Assembly (NCBI GenBank): GCA_022818135.1
Contig: JAFMSR010000017.1
Coordinates: 940,002-1,004,001, forward strand
Source: Saxidomus purpurata
Lineage: Eukaryota; Mollusca; Bivalvia; Venerida; Veneridae
Reading direction: 5' to 3'
Length of the DNA: 64,000 nt
Position 1 is the first letter of the stretch. Every line of letters begins with the position of its first letter. The translations under genes and the position numbers were made by a program. Positions 45,321-58,400 of the stretch are shown piece after piece. The notes beneath the pieces were generated by a model. That model was not told the origin of the DNA. It saw only the letters and a program-made list of their open reading frames with translations, and searched no databases.

Positions 45321-46599
45321 TTTGCAAATTAAACTGGCACTCACTGGAACTGATTAAGTGGTTTTCGCGAAAATATTTTGCGTTATCTACTTAAACACCA
45401 TATTTAAAAAATTTAGCATTACTTAAGTAAGTGGATATCATGGAAATAGTTCGCGTTAATGTAATTAATCCGTCATAATTAGAATTCCATGGATAATGCT
45501 TTTAACGTAAAATCATTGGACAGCTAATCGTACTGTAATATTTGTGATAACTTAGGATTTACATGTGACCAGGGACACAAATTTTATATAGTAAACCCTA
45601 TAATACACACAAGAGTTATTATCCATTCCATAAATAATACATGTTCTGATCACATGAGTTAGTCAGCCCGGTTAAAACATTCTGTAGAGACGAGCTTGTA
45701 ATGCTCGAGGAAGTTCTTGATTCATTAGCCCCGGGCACACAGCGAGATAAATATGAAACTTAAACAGGCTTTGGCTGGAAATCAAAAGGAATAGTAGAAA
45801 AGTTCTCCACAAGTTGCGGGTTTTTGGCTGGTCATGATACGTACGATTGCATCTTGGCACTAGTCCTCCGGAAGTTAAAAAAACTTCCTGTCTGGAGGCA
45901 TTGGTCTATGGGAAACCGGTACCAACGTAAAGCCTAATATACGATTACACTTGAGTTAGCTAGAATGCCCCATTGCGGTACGCTTGTAACAGTTTAGATT
46001 CAGTCAAAGCTGTACAAGGTTAATATATAATGTCGAACTTCAAGGAAAATACGCAAAGAGCACCGTAGATCCCATACATACATGCAACTGAAACTGACAG
46101 ACAATTATTCTGTATAAACGGATTATCGGAAACCAATATCCCGGGAGAAATATTACAGTTTTTTCCATGAAACCATCTTCTCATATGATAAAGAAATACT
46201 TAAACTGAAATGAGCAATATAGACATTATCTAACGCACGATTACAGTATATATGCTTATCATACTGACGGTGATTAATGTTCAACCTCTGTTGTACATCT
46301 CCTAGGACACAAGAATGATAAGAATAAGTCATTTATTTGTCGTTATCACCTGGACTATATCTCTAGGGTGGTAATTTTCTTGACTTTATGAACAGGAAGC
46401 TGACAAGTTGATAGAAAGAGGGAAAACTAAATTGATTTGGTTTTAAGGTCAATTCAAGCATTGAATTAATTTTAGATTGTGTGTTGTTACATTACCTTCA
46501 TGCACAGTTTAAGCTAATTTAGATATGGATTAAAACTGTTCACGGAGAAATCTATTTGGAATAAATACGAAATACTTTTAGTGTTGTTTATTCTGCAGT
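45321..46599. other. Upstream region of the receptor gene
   Basis: AT-rich, without recognised repeats or frames. An acceptor-like ttattctgcag/t ends at 46597, two bases before the receptor ATG, so the 5' UTR may be spliced. Confidence 0.35.
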
Positions 46600-47604
46600 A
46601 TGGAAACTGCTTTAGCAGTATCATATTTTTGTTCCATCTGCCTCGGATTTATCATAGTGTTTGGCGTGATAGGAAATATTCTCTCTTTAGTTGTATGGAG
46701 TACCGGAAGTCAATGCAGCGTCATGTCATGCGGGCACTACTTCCGGTTATTGGCAATGGCTGACATATTCAACCTTATTGTTTCCGGTATAGCTATGCTA
46801 CTTGAAATATTACCGGCTTATATAAAACTATACGATTACAACAACTTCTTCTGTAAGATTTTACCGTTCAGTGCTCATTTTGGCGTACAGTTATCTCTGT
46901 GGATTACCGTCAGTGTCACCATTGAACGAACTCTCAACATCAGATATCCCATGAAATTCTACCAATCCAGGACAAAAAAACATGCATACTGTGCTTTTGG
47001 CTTAATTTCAATTGCTGCCGTTATTTTAGACTTTATGCCATTATGGTTTTATGAAATTAAAACTGTACCAGACCATGACAGTGTTACACTCTCTTACAGT
47101 AACAATAGTAGTATTTATAGTAACACGACAAAAGCAATATGCGCTGATCAAGAATTGAAACAAGCAATAACCAGAGTATGGAATATATATGTTTCATTTG
47201 GATGTTTTGTGGTTGCACTTCCACCCTTGATTATAATGTGCTGTAATATTCTAACCTTACTGACCCTCCGGCGACAATGGGAAGCTGATTGTGATTCTAT
47301 AAATAAACATAACTGCTCAGCATCAGTTTCTTTCACATACCTGGTAATAATCATCAGCATTATCAACTGTATTTCTACAATTCCAGTAGGTTACCTGTAC
47401 ATCCAGGTTGACTATTTTGACGTTGAAAGCTCCCCTGTGTTTTACAGAGTCGCGTTGCTTTTGTTCTATCTAAACAGTGGTACTAATGTTATATTTTATT
47501 GTCTGATTGGAAAAGCATTCAGACAAGATCTGAGATATTTTCTGAAATCTTTTTTTAGACGATGTTATAAACATAATAAGGATTTGGACTGTATAGAGCT
47601 GTAA
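46600..47604 (+). CDS. Class A (rhodopsin-like) G-protein-coupled receptor, neuropeptide-receptor-like
   Basis: A single exon of 334 aa. Seven hydrophobic segments: about 8-33, 47-70, 85-108, 129-151, 194-222, 242-268 and 282-303. Family marks: G25-N26 in TM1, LAMAD with D55 in TM2, C85 at the top of TM3 with C181 in the second extracellular loop (likely disulphide), ERT (109-111) in place of DRY, and NVIFY (296-300) in place of NPxxY. TM6 lacks the CWxP motif and has P262 in its outer half. N-glycosylation sequons N168, N169 and N175 lie in the second extracellular loop. There is a short basic C-tail. It is a plasma-membrane receptor; the ligand cannot be told, although the LNIRYPMKF region resembles lophotrochozoan FMRFamide- or peptide-type receptors. 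The intronless form fits lineage-expanded receptor families. Confidence 0.92.
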   Translation: METALAVSYFCSICLGFIIVFGVIGNILSLVVWSTGSQCSVMSCGHYFRLLAMADIFNLIVSGIAMLLEILPAYIKLYDYNNFFCKILPFSAHFGVQLSLWITVSVTIERTLNIRYPMKFYQSRTKKHAYCAFGLISIAAVILDFMPLWFYEIKTVPDHDSVTLSYSNNSSIYSNTTKAICADQELKQAITRVWNIYVSFGCFVVALPPLIIMCCNILTLLTLRRQWEADCDSINKHNCSASVSFTYLVIIISIINCISTIPVGYLYIQVDYFDVESSPVFYRVALLLFYLNSGTNVIFYCLIGKAFRQDLRYFLKSFFRRCYKHNKDLDCIEL

Positions 47605-47731
47605 ATGTATATCAAAATCATCAATTATACAACAGTAAAGAGGAAAGAGATTCATATAAGCTGTATAGCTTTCTTCTCAATCCTGGATGCTGTTTATAAA
47701 TGTATTGTATTTGTTCATGCTTTGACAAACG

Positions 47732-47737
47732 AATAAA
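47732..47737 (+). other. Polyadenylation signal AATAAA of the receptor gene
   Basis: The hexamer in caaacgaataaataatg lies about 130 nt after the receptor stop codon. Confidence 0.6.
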
Positions 47738-47749
47738 TAATGTTTAACT

Positions 47750-50700
47750 TACAGTACAAATCCTGTTTGTGAAGGCCCGTGGTTACTTTATATGTTACAA
47801 TTACGTGAAACCCTTATATTACGAGGAAAGATGTCTTACTGGCGAAATGTTGACTGCCATAGTGCCCTAAAACACTTTCGTGAAGACACACCATTCATAC
47901 GAAAGACAGGCATACATCAAGATTGATTTATAGTAAAAAGAGCACAGTTTTGTCCGTATTCAATCAGTACGTTCACTATCCTATCTGAGTTCTTTCAGAG
48001 AAATCATGGTGCGTAGACATTTAATAATCACTGCGATGTTTTCTATATGAATGTGAAACAAGTTCCAACGACTTAGATTAATTGCTCTCGGGACTCATCA
48101 ACCTCAAAGATGGTGGAGTCATATTGTCAAAATTGAAAGGTCAGGAGAGGCAATGTATGGAAGCTACAAATGTGGTCTTTATTCGCAGGGTTTTATTCTT
48201 AAATCGTATTTAAACGCAAAATTTTTTTAGTACATTTAGTATTTTTTAAATTTTAGTATGCTAATGAATATGGATTGATACAGCACAGCAGATTATGAAA
48301 AACTATTTTAATTTTGTCAGTAAACTTATGAATCTTTTTATTAGATTGCAATAACTGTATTTTTGGGATAACTGGAGGATAATTGTTGGTTTTGGTGTAA
48401 TATTACGTTATATGGGCTCCAAAAGTGATATTTTCCGAGTTCCAACATCCCCCCCTTTTACTCTGGTATTCACGAGAGAGAGTTACGTGATACGTACCAC
48501 AATGTTTTTTTTGGTTAAAACAAGTGAAATTCATGTGATATTACATTCTAACATGTGGATTTTTGCACATTTTGCTGGTGTTACAGAGAGAGAGAAAGGG
48601 GGGCAACGCGGGTTATAACCCGTTTTCTTTGCCATAAGGGCTTTAACAATGCCATCTCCAAGTCTTCATCAAGCATGGCGGAATAGAGCCCTTGACCGCA
48701 AGACGTCATAAATGCGTATAAACGCCTTTTCCTGCGCAATGTTGAACGTCGATACCAGAAAGAGCGTTTATGAGTTTTAAGCTATAACAATCATTAGCTT
48801 TTGTATTATAATTGATCTGCAGATCCGGGGGACGGTTGTGCCGTGTCCGTCAAACAAGGGCACCAACATTTTTAAGTTATTGCTTGAAAAAAATCATAAA
48901 AATAATACTAAACGGCGTGCCACAAAACTAAGTTTTCAATTTATTACCAGTTCGAGAGTATTTTTTTTGGCAAACAATTATAAAGTCCTCAAGCCATTGC
49001 TTTGAACTACATTTACAGGTGTTTGGCCAGCAAACATATAGATATAACATGCATTTAAACTGATGGAAACTGTGTTTCAATTTGTAACAGCGACCTTAGC
49101 CAGGGCTCATAAGCAACCATAGCTACCTCAGGAGCTAATCATTCCCAGGTCCGAGTTATTGGCCAGAAAGCGTTTTAATATTTTAGTCAAAAATTGTAAC
49201 GGTATTGACCTTGACTAACCTTTAAAGCAGTCAAAAGATACACCTGTGTACTGCATACCAAATTCTGCATACCTCATTCCCACACGAGTAAGTGGCCGTA
49301 AACCGTGTTTTTTCAGTTTTAGTAACAGCGACCTTGACCCCAGGGACCCCAAATGCAATACAAAGCTACATCTCTATAATATCATAAGCTACCTGCATAC
49401 TAATTTCCATGGCAATAATTCATTACCAACACAAGTTTTTAACCGAAATCTGTTTTCCAATTTTTTTTTAGGCCACCGAGACCTAGCCCCTGGACTTTTC
49501 AGGGGGGGGGGGGGGTGTTTTTTTTTTTTTTTTTTGTTTTTTTGAATGATTATTAAAATGACTTGTTTCAATGCAGTAAAAGGTAAACTTATCTTGCATA
49601 TTCTATGTCAAGAGGAATAAACTGCTACAGAAATCTACTGGAAGATGTATTTTAAGCGGGATATTTAAATGACTTTTACTTGTGTTTTACGTAACTCGAA
49701 ATAATTTTATGTGAGCATACATGATAGATGAGATCTTCAAAGTCGCGAATAGTTTGAAAATAAGGTAGTTTTTCATATAGATAGGAACGGTCTTTGGCAC
49801 AAAAAAGGCAATGAATGATTCTTACAGGCAGAGCAAGATTACATTACAGGCCTGGTGATAAAAAGAAAGATGTGGTCTACCTTTACAAAATAGTGGTTTC
49901 TTGATGAAAATGAAAATTATATTCTGTAATCAAATCCGCTTTATTCTAAAGTAAGTTCATCATGAACATCTATCTTAACACAAATACAATACTGTAAATA
50001 AGGACTACTAAATTTGTTACAAGGATACCTCTTATTAATTAACGTTTGAAGTCTCAGCTGTCAATGTTCAATAAAATCAATTAAGTACTTTTCATGAAAT
50101 AAATTATAACAGTATTAAGTTATGATACATTCTATTTTTTTTTAAAATAAGCTTGTACAAGATATTTGGCAACCTTTCGCGGGTATGACTCACTTAATGT
50201 TCTAAGTTTGTCGTTGTTATGCAACTGAGAAACCTGAATGTACTGTCTCTAATATATTTATAAAAGACACAGTCAACAAGAAAATGAGCCTTGTCCTCAA
50301 CTAAGTTTCTGTCACATAGGCCCGTAGTCACAACTCGAACTAACCCTCAGTGAGTTAAGTACATTTTGTAGTTAAAAGTAGGTGTAATTGCCTAACGGCA
50401 CCATGGATCGATCAGGTAAGTCATAGTTGGTATTCACAAAGGTTAGCTACGCTGGAGTCCACTTGGAATAGTTAGGTTTTGTTGAGTGGCCATCACGGTC
50501 ACTTCAGTTGCACTCAAATATTGTTGCAATCAACGCTGATCAGCCTTACAACATACAAGATAAAAACATTTGTTATGTGGATATGACGTTCAACTTTTGC
50601 ATTAATTACGCATGTTACTCCTGACTATCGACGCAGAAGGTATTGTCTATCAAATAATGTGCATGACTGTACCAGATTTTCTCTGCTGCCGACAGAATCT

Positions 50701-50820
50701 CATCACATGGCAAACATTTATATCTTGTAAAAGATTAGAAGGTTGATTAGCGAAAATTTTGAATTCGAAGAACATGCTCTTATAACAGTCATAAACTTTG
50801 TATGATTGATGCCCATAGAT
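47750..50820. other. No gene recognised; homopolymer runs near 49500
   Basis: A G-run followed by a T-run spans 49501-49545 and produces a spurious 99-codon frame. Around 49080-49480 there are faint repeats of a cagcgaccttgaccc phrase. A CpG-containing stretch at 48680-48770 (caagacgtcataaatgcgta) has no associated exon. Confidence 0.4.
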
Positions 50821-50821
50821 G

Positions 50822-51400
50822 TAAACAAGAGGGCCAAGATGGCCCTATATCGCTCACCTTGGTACAAGTCCACTTGCCTGGTGGAAGATCACTAGACAAT
50901 GTAATATATCTAATAGGTTTTCCTATATACATCTTTGTAAAACAAATGACCATCATCCCCCAGGGAAAGGCCAATCATAACTTGTAACTAAGGGCCCCCC
51001 CGGAAGGGCCATTTCTCCCCGGGGCATAATTTGAACATAATTTGAAGAGGTCTACTAGCGTTATGCTGCATGCCAAATATTTAAGCTCTAGGCCTTGTGG
51101 TTTCAGAGAAGAAAATTTTTAAAGTAGTTTCCTATATAAACCGTGGGGCGAGGGGGAAATTTTAACCAGGGGTATAATTTAACAACTAAGTAGAGTCAAA
51201 ACAAGCCATGCCAAATATCAAGCACTAGGCCTTCTGGTTTCAGGAGTTTTGTTTCCTATTTTACAACCAGAGTTGGCATAATTTGAACAATCTTAGTTGT
51301 GGAGGACAACTAGACAGCGCAGACGAGGATGACGGAGGACGGACGGAATGCATGCCAGTGCCAAAAATTATCTGGCCATTGACGGGCTCGTGGTAGCACG
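50822..51400. repeat. Dispersed repeat copy
   Basis: Starts aacaagagggccaagatggc and cctatatcgctcacc, the classic opening of the family, then gttatgctgcatgccaaata and aagctctaggccttgtggtt. It ends in a degraded gacggaggacggacggaatg. Confidence 0.75.
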
Positions 51401-51522
51401 TAATAGGAATAATCCGTTTTAAAAAATGATGGTTTCTTTTATTGTTGGTGAAAGCTAAAGTTTAAATCAAGGCTCCTGTACCAATGGGATAACAGGGGTG
51501 TTGGTGACCTTCTGTCTATCGG

Positions 51523-51991
51523 GGGGGGGGGTCAAGGCCCCCCAAAGGGGGGGGGGGGGGGGGGGGGGGTTTTTTGGGCTGTTTTTTTCGCGGGGCTAAG
51601 GAATTTTTTTTTTCTCCGGGCGGGGTTGTGTTTAGGGGAAAGTGAAGTTTCGAACACTGCAGGTTACAATCATTTAAAAACGATTGTACTCAAAACCTGA
51701 TCATGACCGGGGTGGTTAAATTTAGGGTTCGGACCCTCGCGTTTGGGCCCCATATGCGCGGTTGGTTCGCTTTAGTTTCCTTTATTGCACTTTTAGTGTG
51801 TGTGAGTGATGATGATGATTTTTAGCCAACTATTAATAATAATGGTAATAATAAATTATTATTCTAGAAGGTAACATGTACAGATATTAAAGGAACATTA
51901 ACATACCTTAGGTTAAAACATGCGAAAATTTCTAAATAAAAATAACATATGACAAATTACAAAAACAGTTGTGTCAGAATTCATTATTTAA

Positions 51992-52031
<40 letters not shown>

Positions 52032-52065
52032 AAAATATAAAAAAAAAAAAAAAAAAAAACTTTTA
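51523..52065. repeat. Low-complexity block: G-runs and A-runs
   Basis: G-tracts at 51521-51530 and 51546-51569, a T-rich and CG-rich mix to about 51620, then A-tracts at 51992-52060. Long homopolymers are unreliable in assemblies. Confidence 0.7.
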
Positions 52066-52299
52066 TGACCGCTTTTTTTTCCTTCAGCGAGTGACGTTCG
52101 TTTAATGGTTATACTGTACATTTGTAGTGTAGAATATATTTCACACCTAACTTTATACAATTAACACATTATATTCTAGAATACGGTTCTATAGTTGTTG
52201 TTTTTTTACTTCATCAATAAATGCTTTTTCAAAGATTGTTTAAATGAATTCAGAGATTGACTAAAACTTTCCCTACAGTTTCAGGTACTATCCATTTAG

Positions 52300-54105
52300 T
52301 GAAGTCATCCCTGCACTGATACCCCTGTGAGAGCAGTACGTGAATTCAATTATACATGAGTCATATCCTAGCCTGCCATTTGCTGTCAGTAAATTTGTGG
52401 TTTGACATTCTAGGAATCTCCCCCTCCCCCCGCCCCCACCCCCAACCCACCCCCCTGATCGACAATGCGATCTTTAATCATGCGGGACGGTACACAAGCA
52501 TCGTTATAAACAAATGGATGAGTTTGGTCTAAGTATCTATCAAGAGTAAAATAATCTACATCATCTGCCATTCTACTATTAAAGTCACCTGAAATGAAAA
52601 TTTTTCCTAGTGACTCATACTTTATAAAATTCCCTCTTCAAGCTCGTCAATAAAATCAAAATTCGTATTCGCATGCAATACATTTGAATTATGTGTAAGA
52701 ATGTATGGCATAAAATATACGTTTGAGTTAAACTTAAAAAGTTCTCCTCAAAGTTTTAACCATAACATACCGTAATTTTTTTTTTCTGCAACAGTGATGA
52801 TTTTTTCCATTTAAACTTGTAAAACACTGATATTCCGTCACTGTATTTACTTTTGACTGAGTTCGATATATGTGATTTAAGATGTAACCGTGAATTTCTA
52901 AATTCAATGCTTCATTTTTATGAAACCAAGTTTCGTTCAACAAGAATAAATAAAAATTTTCGAGATATTGAATGAAATCAGTGACAGCTAACATTCGTTT
53001 TAAAAATCCATTTACATTCCAGGAAGGAACCTCCTCCTGACATCCCTACGTAGGTGTTGATGGCTGGTGTTCTTTCCAGCTAATGAACAGTTTCTTACCG
53101 ACGAATTTTACAGGCTTATTCGCATATTTTGCATCTTTCATTGCCCCGTACAATGGCTTCCGGGCACCTTTAATTCCCCTTCTGAATTCGCGCTCCTATC
53201 CCATAATCCTTTGTTTTTAACTCGTCTGTTTTTTTTTTAAATGATGTTGGTCGTACCCTTTCTCTTTCTTTATAGTAGTGGATTTTCGCTGCTATTGGTC
53301 GTATCTTATGTGGTTTTCACACTCCGATTCTATGGACGCGATCAAACATCGTGTCATCTAAAAGCCCTAAATATATATTAAAGGGGCATTCCCTACATCT
53401 AGTAGCTTAAATTCTCGAAACATTGATTATGTGTTCAATGAACGTAAAATGATAAATAAATACAATTTCAAAGACGAACCTAAGGCGAAAAATGCCTCAT
53501 TTTACCACAATAAATCAATATAGAGGCTTCCAATAATAAATCGCATCCACCTATTAATTGTCCAACAGCAACTCTACATAGACCTTTGAATGGTTTACGG
53601 TACTGTAGTATATTGTAAATCGCTGATTTTGTCACTAATGACTGGAAATGCATAGCTGGAACTTTTAGGTTAGGTTATAATACTTCCAAAGAATCTATTA
53701 TTTATGTTTGACACCAGTTATAGGATGTGTCCCTTTAATCAACGTTTTCACTGGAGCTTCACAGTCTTCCGTATTTCCCTTGGTTAGTTCTGCAATGGCG
53801 TGAAACATAAGGTTATCCCCCGTACTCAAGGTCTAGCAACTTGTCGTATAAAGCCTCTTTTTGCTCGAAGACTTGTTTAGCTTTTTCTCTAGTACGCCAC
53901 AATAATTTTGTAGATTTTTATCTCTTCTCTAGCAGTTGTGAGTTCCTTTCGCTGCAGGACTACCTCTGATGTTAAATCGCAAGAATTCTGTTTCAGTTAC
54001 CCTTAATTCCAGCTTTTTCACGTTTGTTTCCAGGTCTGAATCTTTAACATTTATGGAATTTACTGTTTTTTCGTTCGCCTGTGGAGGACGTTGCGAAGAT
54101 AACCC
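52300..54105 (-). mobile_element. Broken non-LTR retrotransposon (LINE) with endonuclease-domain remains
   Basis: Read on the minus strand from 53024: SWNVNGF (the usual start of the AP-endonuclease domain), then FLLNETWFHKNEALNLEIHG at about 52940-52890. After a frame change come YFMPYILTHNSN and NTNFDFIDELEEGI (about 52710-52630), and after another GKIFISGDFNSRMADDVDYF (about 52605-52545), carrying the GDFN motif. A G-rich insertion (52430-52460) precedes LLTANGRLGYDS and FTYCSHRG. Upstream (54060-53980) a VKDSDLETNVKKLELRVTE frame may be part of ORF1. No reverse transcriptase follows. It is dead, with at least three frame changes. Confidence 0.8.
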
Positions 54106-54864
54106 TATAAAAAAAAAAAAAAAATAACTTTATTTATAGAAGGTAACTCATTAAGTCTATATGTTTAAAACAAAACTTATCTAACATGAGGCCTTCTTAC
54201 AAAAAATACATAGTATAAACAAAACAACAAAACAAGTTACGAGTGTTTGAGCAGAACTAAATTCAAAAGCTATAACACATTCACACTGTGTTAAGGTAAA
54301 GTCAACGATCTGGATTCTCCATATAATTATTTATGAGAAGTTTGAAAAATGAAGATTTGAAATGCTTTAAGGTTTTACTGTTTCTTGTTCTTACGGGAAT
54401 CTCATTCCAGATTCCACTATACTAAATGAAGATCCCGTGGCACATAGCCCGACTGTTCAAATAGGGTCATGCCGTATGCCGGTTGCCAGTATAAATTAAG
54501 CAAGTCATATGAAATGGAAATGATCTTACTAAATACAAATGTACATACTTTTACATTGTTTTACCATTGTGTATCGGGGCAAAGAGGAGAACGACGTTTT
54601 TGCAACAAAATACATTGTACGATAACAGCCATGTCCAGACAAAAACTGTCGGTTTTTTACATCTTTTGAAGAGTGTCGAGGCATGCTGCCGTGATTCTAA
54701 AGCCTCGCGAATAAATGAAAAGCGGAAAAAAGCGAAAAAAGACCTCGCGAATTCAAAATAATTTACAGTATCCCGCTTGCCTATGAATTCCGTTCTATGT
54801 CCCTAGTATGTATCAACTCGACTCAAAATCTACAATGAATGTAAGTTGCGTTACCAGACGGGTA

Positions 54865-55190
54865 TTAATTGGCGGGGCTGCGGGGGAACTATGTGCCAAG
54901 GGGATTAGTTCGCGGGGATGCGAGGAAACTATGTGCTACGGCGCTCACTTCACGGGGTGCGAGGAAACAAGGAACGGGGCTAACTTCACGGGACATGGGG
55001 AATCAAGGTGCCTAAGGGGCTAACTTCACAAGGCTGCAGGGAAACAAGGTGCCACGGGGCTAACTTCACGGGACTGCCAGGTAACTTTGTGCTAATTGGC
55101 TAACTTTATTGGGCTGCGGGGTAACTATGTGCTACGAGGCTAACTTCACGGGGCTGCGGGGAAACTAGGTGATACGGGGCTTACTTCCTA
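54865..55190. repeat. About 41-bp minisatellite
   Basis: The unit ctaacttcacggggctgcgg, then ggaaacta and gtgctacgggg, recurs about 8 times with spacing near 40-41 bp. It is GC-rich relative to its surroundings. The 71-codon frame here is a by-product. Confidence 0.88.
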
Positions 55191-55438
55191 CTGTTCGTAT
55201 TCATTTTGCTTTTTAAAACAATCTCTCTAAACGTGTTTCAGTAAAATCAATTTGACAGAGTGACATATGTGCATGACATGCTACAGTACATATGCTTATA
55301 GTGATCACCAGTAAGTAGTGAGACTTACACGGTATATTAATCGTACAACTTGTATAGTTGTGTCTGTTGCAGCGGAGTGCAGTTTAAAATTTGGAAGTAC
55401 ATACACCAGTCTTACTAATGTTCTAACACTTGTAAATT

Positions 55439-58400
55439 ATGACAAAGTTTACAATATCAGTTCGTCTGACAATTGTGTTTCTGTGTTTGTTCTTGATATT
55501 TCAAATAAATTATATGATAAAAGAAAACCGTAACCGCCTCGATTCTAGAGAACTAAAACAAGTGAATAATGATTTTGAAGTGAAGTTATCTATGAGTAAA
55601 ACAGAACTTGCTCGCGCTAAGAAGTGCGAGTCTTTTCCGAAATTCCGTAAATCACGAAAGAAGAAGTTCAGTAAAATGTGTCTGACCCATCATCAGTACT
55701 TGAAAGGTGGACAAAAACTGTTGATTGAAGTTGGGGGTAAGTGTTACTTGACGTTTGAAGCTGCTCGCTCTCAGTTGCCGTTGATGTTTTTTAATTAATG
55801 ACATACTAATACATGAATATAAAACTAAAGGCTGGAACCAACAAAAGATTGCAGTAAAATTCAAGGTAGGAATATGCAAAAATCGATTGAAAATACTGGT
55901 TTCACGGCACCACTATAGTATATGTTTATATTGGAATTTCAAAAGCGTTTGCAACGCTTTATTATTTGGTAGCGTATTATTTAAAATCTACAAATATAAT
56001 TTGCAGGAACTTATACTGGAACCTTTTAATATGGCTTTTATGTTCTAAATTATGTTACTATCAAACAGTTTGAAGAACTTTATTTTTTACCAAAATCTGA
56101 GAGTGAGCTGCTTTAAAATCAACAGATCAAGTTTGTACTAAAGATATTGTTTTTTCTCTTTTTTTCTTTTTTTTTTAGAAGAAAACAATCCCCGGACTTT
56201 GACCCCATGAGCCCAAGACACAATCCCAATTAATTTAAAGTCTGTATTCATATGTATTACACACTTAATAATTTAGTTAAATTATGTCAATTGTGACTAA
56301 AGATATTGAACATATATCTGGTTTTTTTTCTATTCTTAGTTAGTGACCTTGACTATGAAACCAGTAGCCGTTAATAACCCTATTTTCTTAAAAACTTACT
56401 ACAAAGCAAAAGTTGGTTTAAATTATAGTCAAGTTTGTAACTAAAGATATTGAATATAATACATTTTTCTTTTTTTTAGTAACAATCCGGACTTTGACCC
56501 CATGAGCCCCAAAATACAATCCCAATTAAAGATATTCAGAAATACTGCTTATTCACTAAGTTTTTGATTACTACTGTTACAATAATATTTTGTGTGTGAA
56601 ACTTATTAGTTAAGTACGGGCAATAATCCAGCCAAATACATACAGGGTTATATACAATCTTCTTTTTTCTATTTTGCATTTGATAGTGACCTAGGTATTC
56701 CCAGTTTGAAAGTGATACTTTCAAACCGATATTTCTTTAAAGCGACTGCACTCCAAATTCTTAGTAAATTGGTTACATTTTTGGTCAAATCAACTAAATA
56801 TATTCAATATTCAATCAAGATTATTTTCCTATTTTTTAAAGTAAAAATAAAGGTAGAAAAAAATATTTACCCCAGGAGCCCCAGGTTTTGAACTCGGATC
56901 TTTGCAATTACAAAATATTCATAAATAGGCTTAACTTACTACACTACAGTGTGAGCTGACGATTCACGTTGAAAATATTGACATATAATACACCGTTAGT
57001 CACGGGGTGAAATTTTCTTAATTAAAGTAACGGGCAATAATCAAGCCAAATTCATTACATGGTTTCTTTTGACTTGGAAAACTCTTCCGTTATCATAATT
57101 TACATTGCCCCTGATACAGTAATGACAATTGTTTTTCCAAGTTTGAAAATTATTTTTTAGCGTAACTTGTCCAATTGGTAGTTGCACTTTAAGTGACCCA
57201 GGTGCAAAACTTTAAAAAATCAGACAAGCTAAAAATGACAAAGTCGAAAAATACTAAACTACCCCCCCACCCCTTCCCTTCCCTTCCAAATGTGTGACTT
57301 AAAAACCCGTTTGATATGTTGAAGTTTGTTAAACACTGATTGTTTGTGAAAAATTTGAAACCAGTTTAACAAAAAATGAAGAAGCTATGTAAAATTCTCA
57401 AAATCAACCAAAATCCATTAAAATTAATGTTTTTTACCCAAAACACAGGTGAGATTCAGCATCTTTAGGATACAATGTGAAGAAGGGTATAAGATTAACA
57501 AGTTTTCCAAGTTTCAAAGTGATAGTTTTAATAGTTTTCATGTAAGTGACCTAAACGCAAAACTTAACCAACGCCGAAGACAACGACAACAATCAAATGA
57601 CGACAATAGCTCTCGTCATTTTTCCCAAAAATCAGACGAGCTAAAAACGGAGAAAATGCATGCCCTTAATTATACAAAGTTAAATACACCTATTAATATG
57701 GAAATACTTCTGTATTTAGTCAGTATTTCTGTTATTAATGGTAGAAGAAGTGACGATAGTTGCCAATGTACTTAGTTGTTGACAGATTTCACCTGAGTTG
57801 CTTGCGTAAAATCCATTATTTTTTCAGCAACAGCTTGTTTATATTTATAAGCAAATGTAAGTGAGACTAAGGTTTTAAACAGTACCGTACTGTTAAAACA
57901 AGTACAACATGTTGTACAATCAAATTGATTAAACTGAAATATCTGACACACGTATGTCTTGCTTTTAAAATATTTGAAACGTTTGGAAAATGTCATAATG
58001 ACCATATTTGCAATAGAATTTCACGAGTCAATGAAGTTAACTTTTGAATGTACATGTACCAGTCAGAAAGATGTAAAACTGTATTAAATATCATACAGTG
58101 CTTACTAATAAAATTCCATTTGCCAGAGGATAATTTCAACCGACTATCATGCAAGTTAGTCAGGCTATTTGTGTGAGTGAACTCTTTAGTTCACTTTCAA
58201 ACTGGGTCACATGGAGCACTTTAAACATCATAGAGGCCTTTTTTGTACCTAATTAACATGAAGCAAGTCAGAATGTTTGTCTTAATAAACGCTAGGTCAA
58301 GTTTTAACTGGTTAGATATTAGAAAAACCTAGGTCACCATGTCAAGATTTAGTAAATTAAGTAACCAAATTTTGTTTTCAATCCATCATGAAAGTTGGTC

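Noticed and set aside
49246..49545. 99-codon frame ending in a Gly/Phe run
   Set aside because: The end is a G-run and T-run translated; the rest has no motif.
54808..55023. 71-codon frame rich in Gly and Cys
   Set aside because: A translation of the 41-bp minisatellite.
57449..57775. 108-codon frame in the methyltransferase intron
   Set aside because: Crosses the terminus of a repeat element; the QRRRQRQQ stretch is translated repeat DNA.
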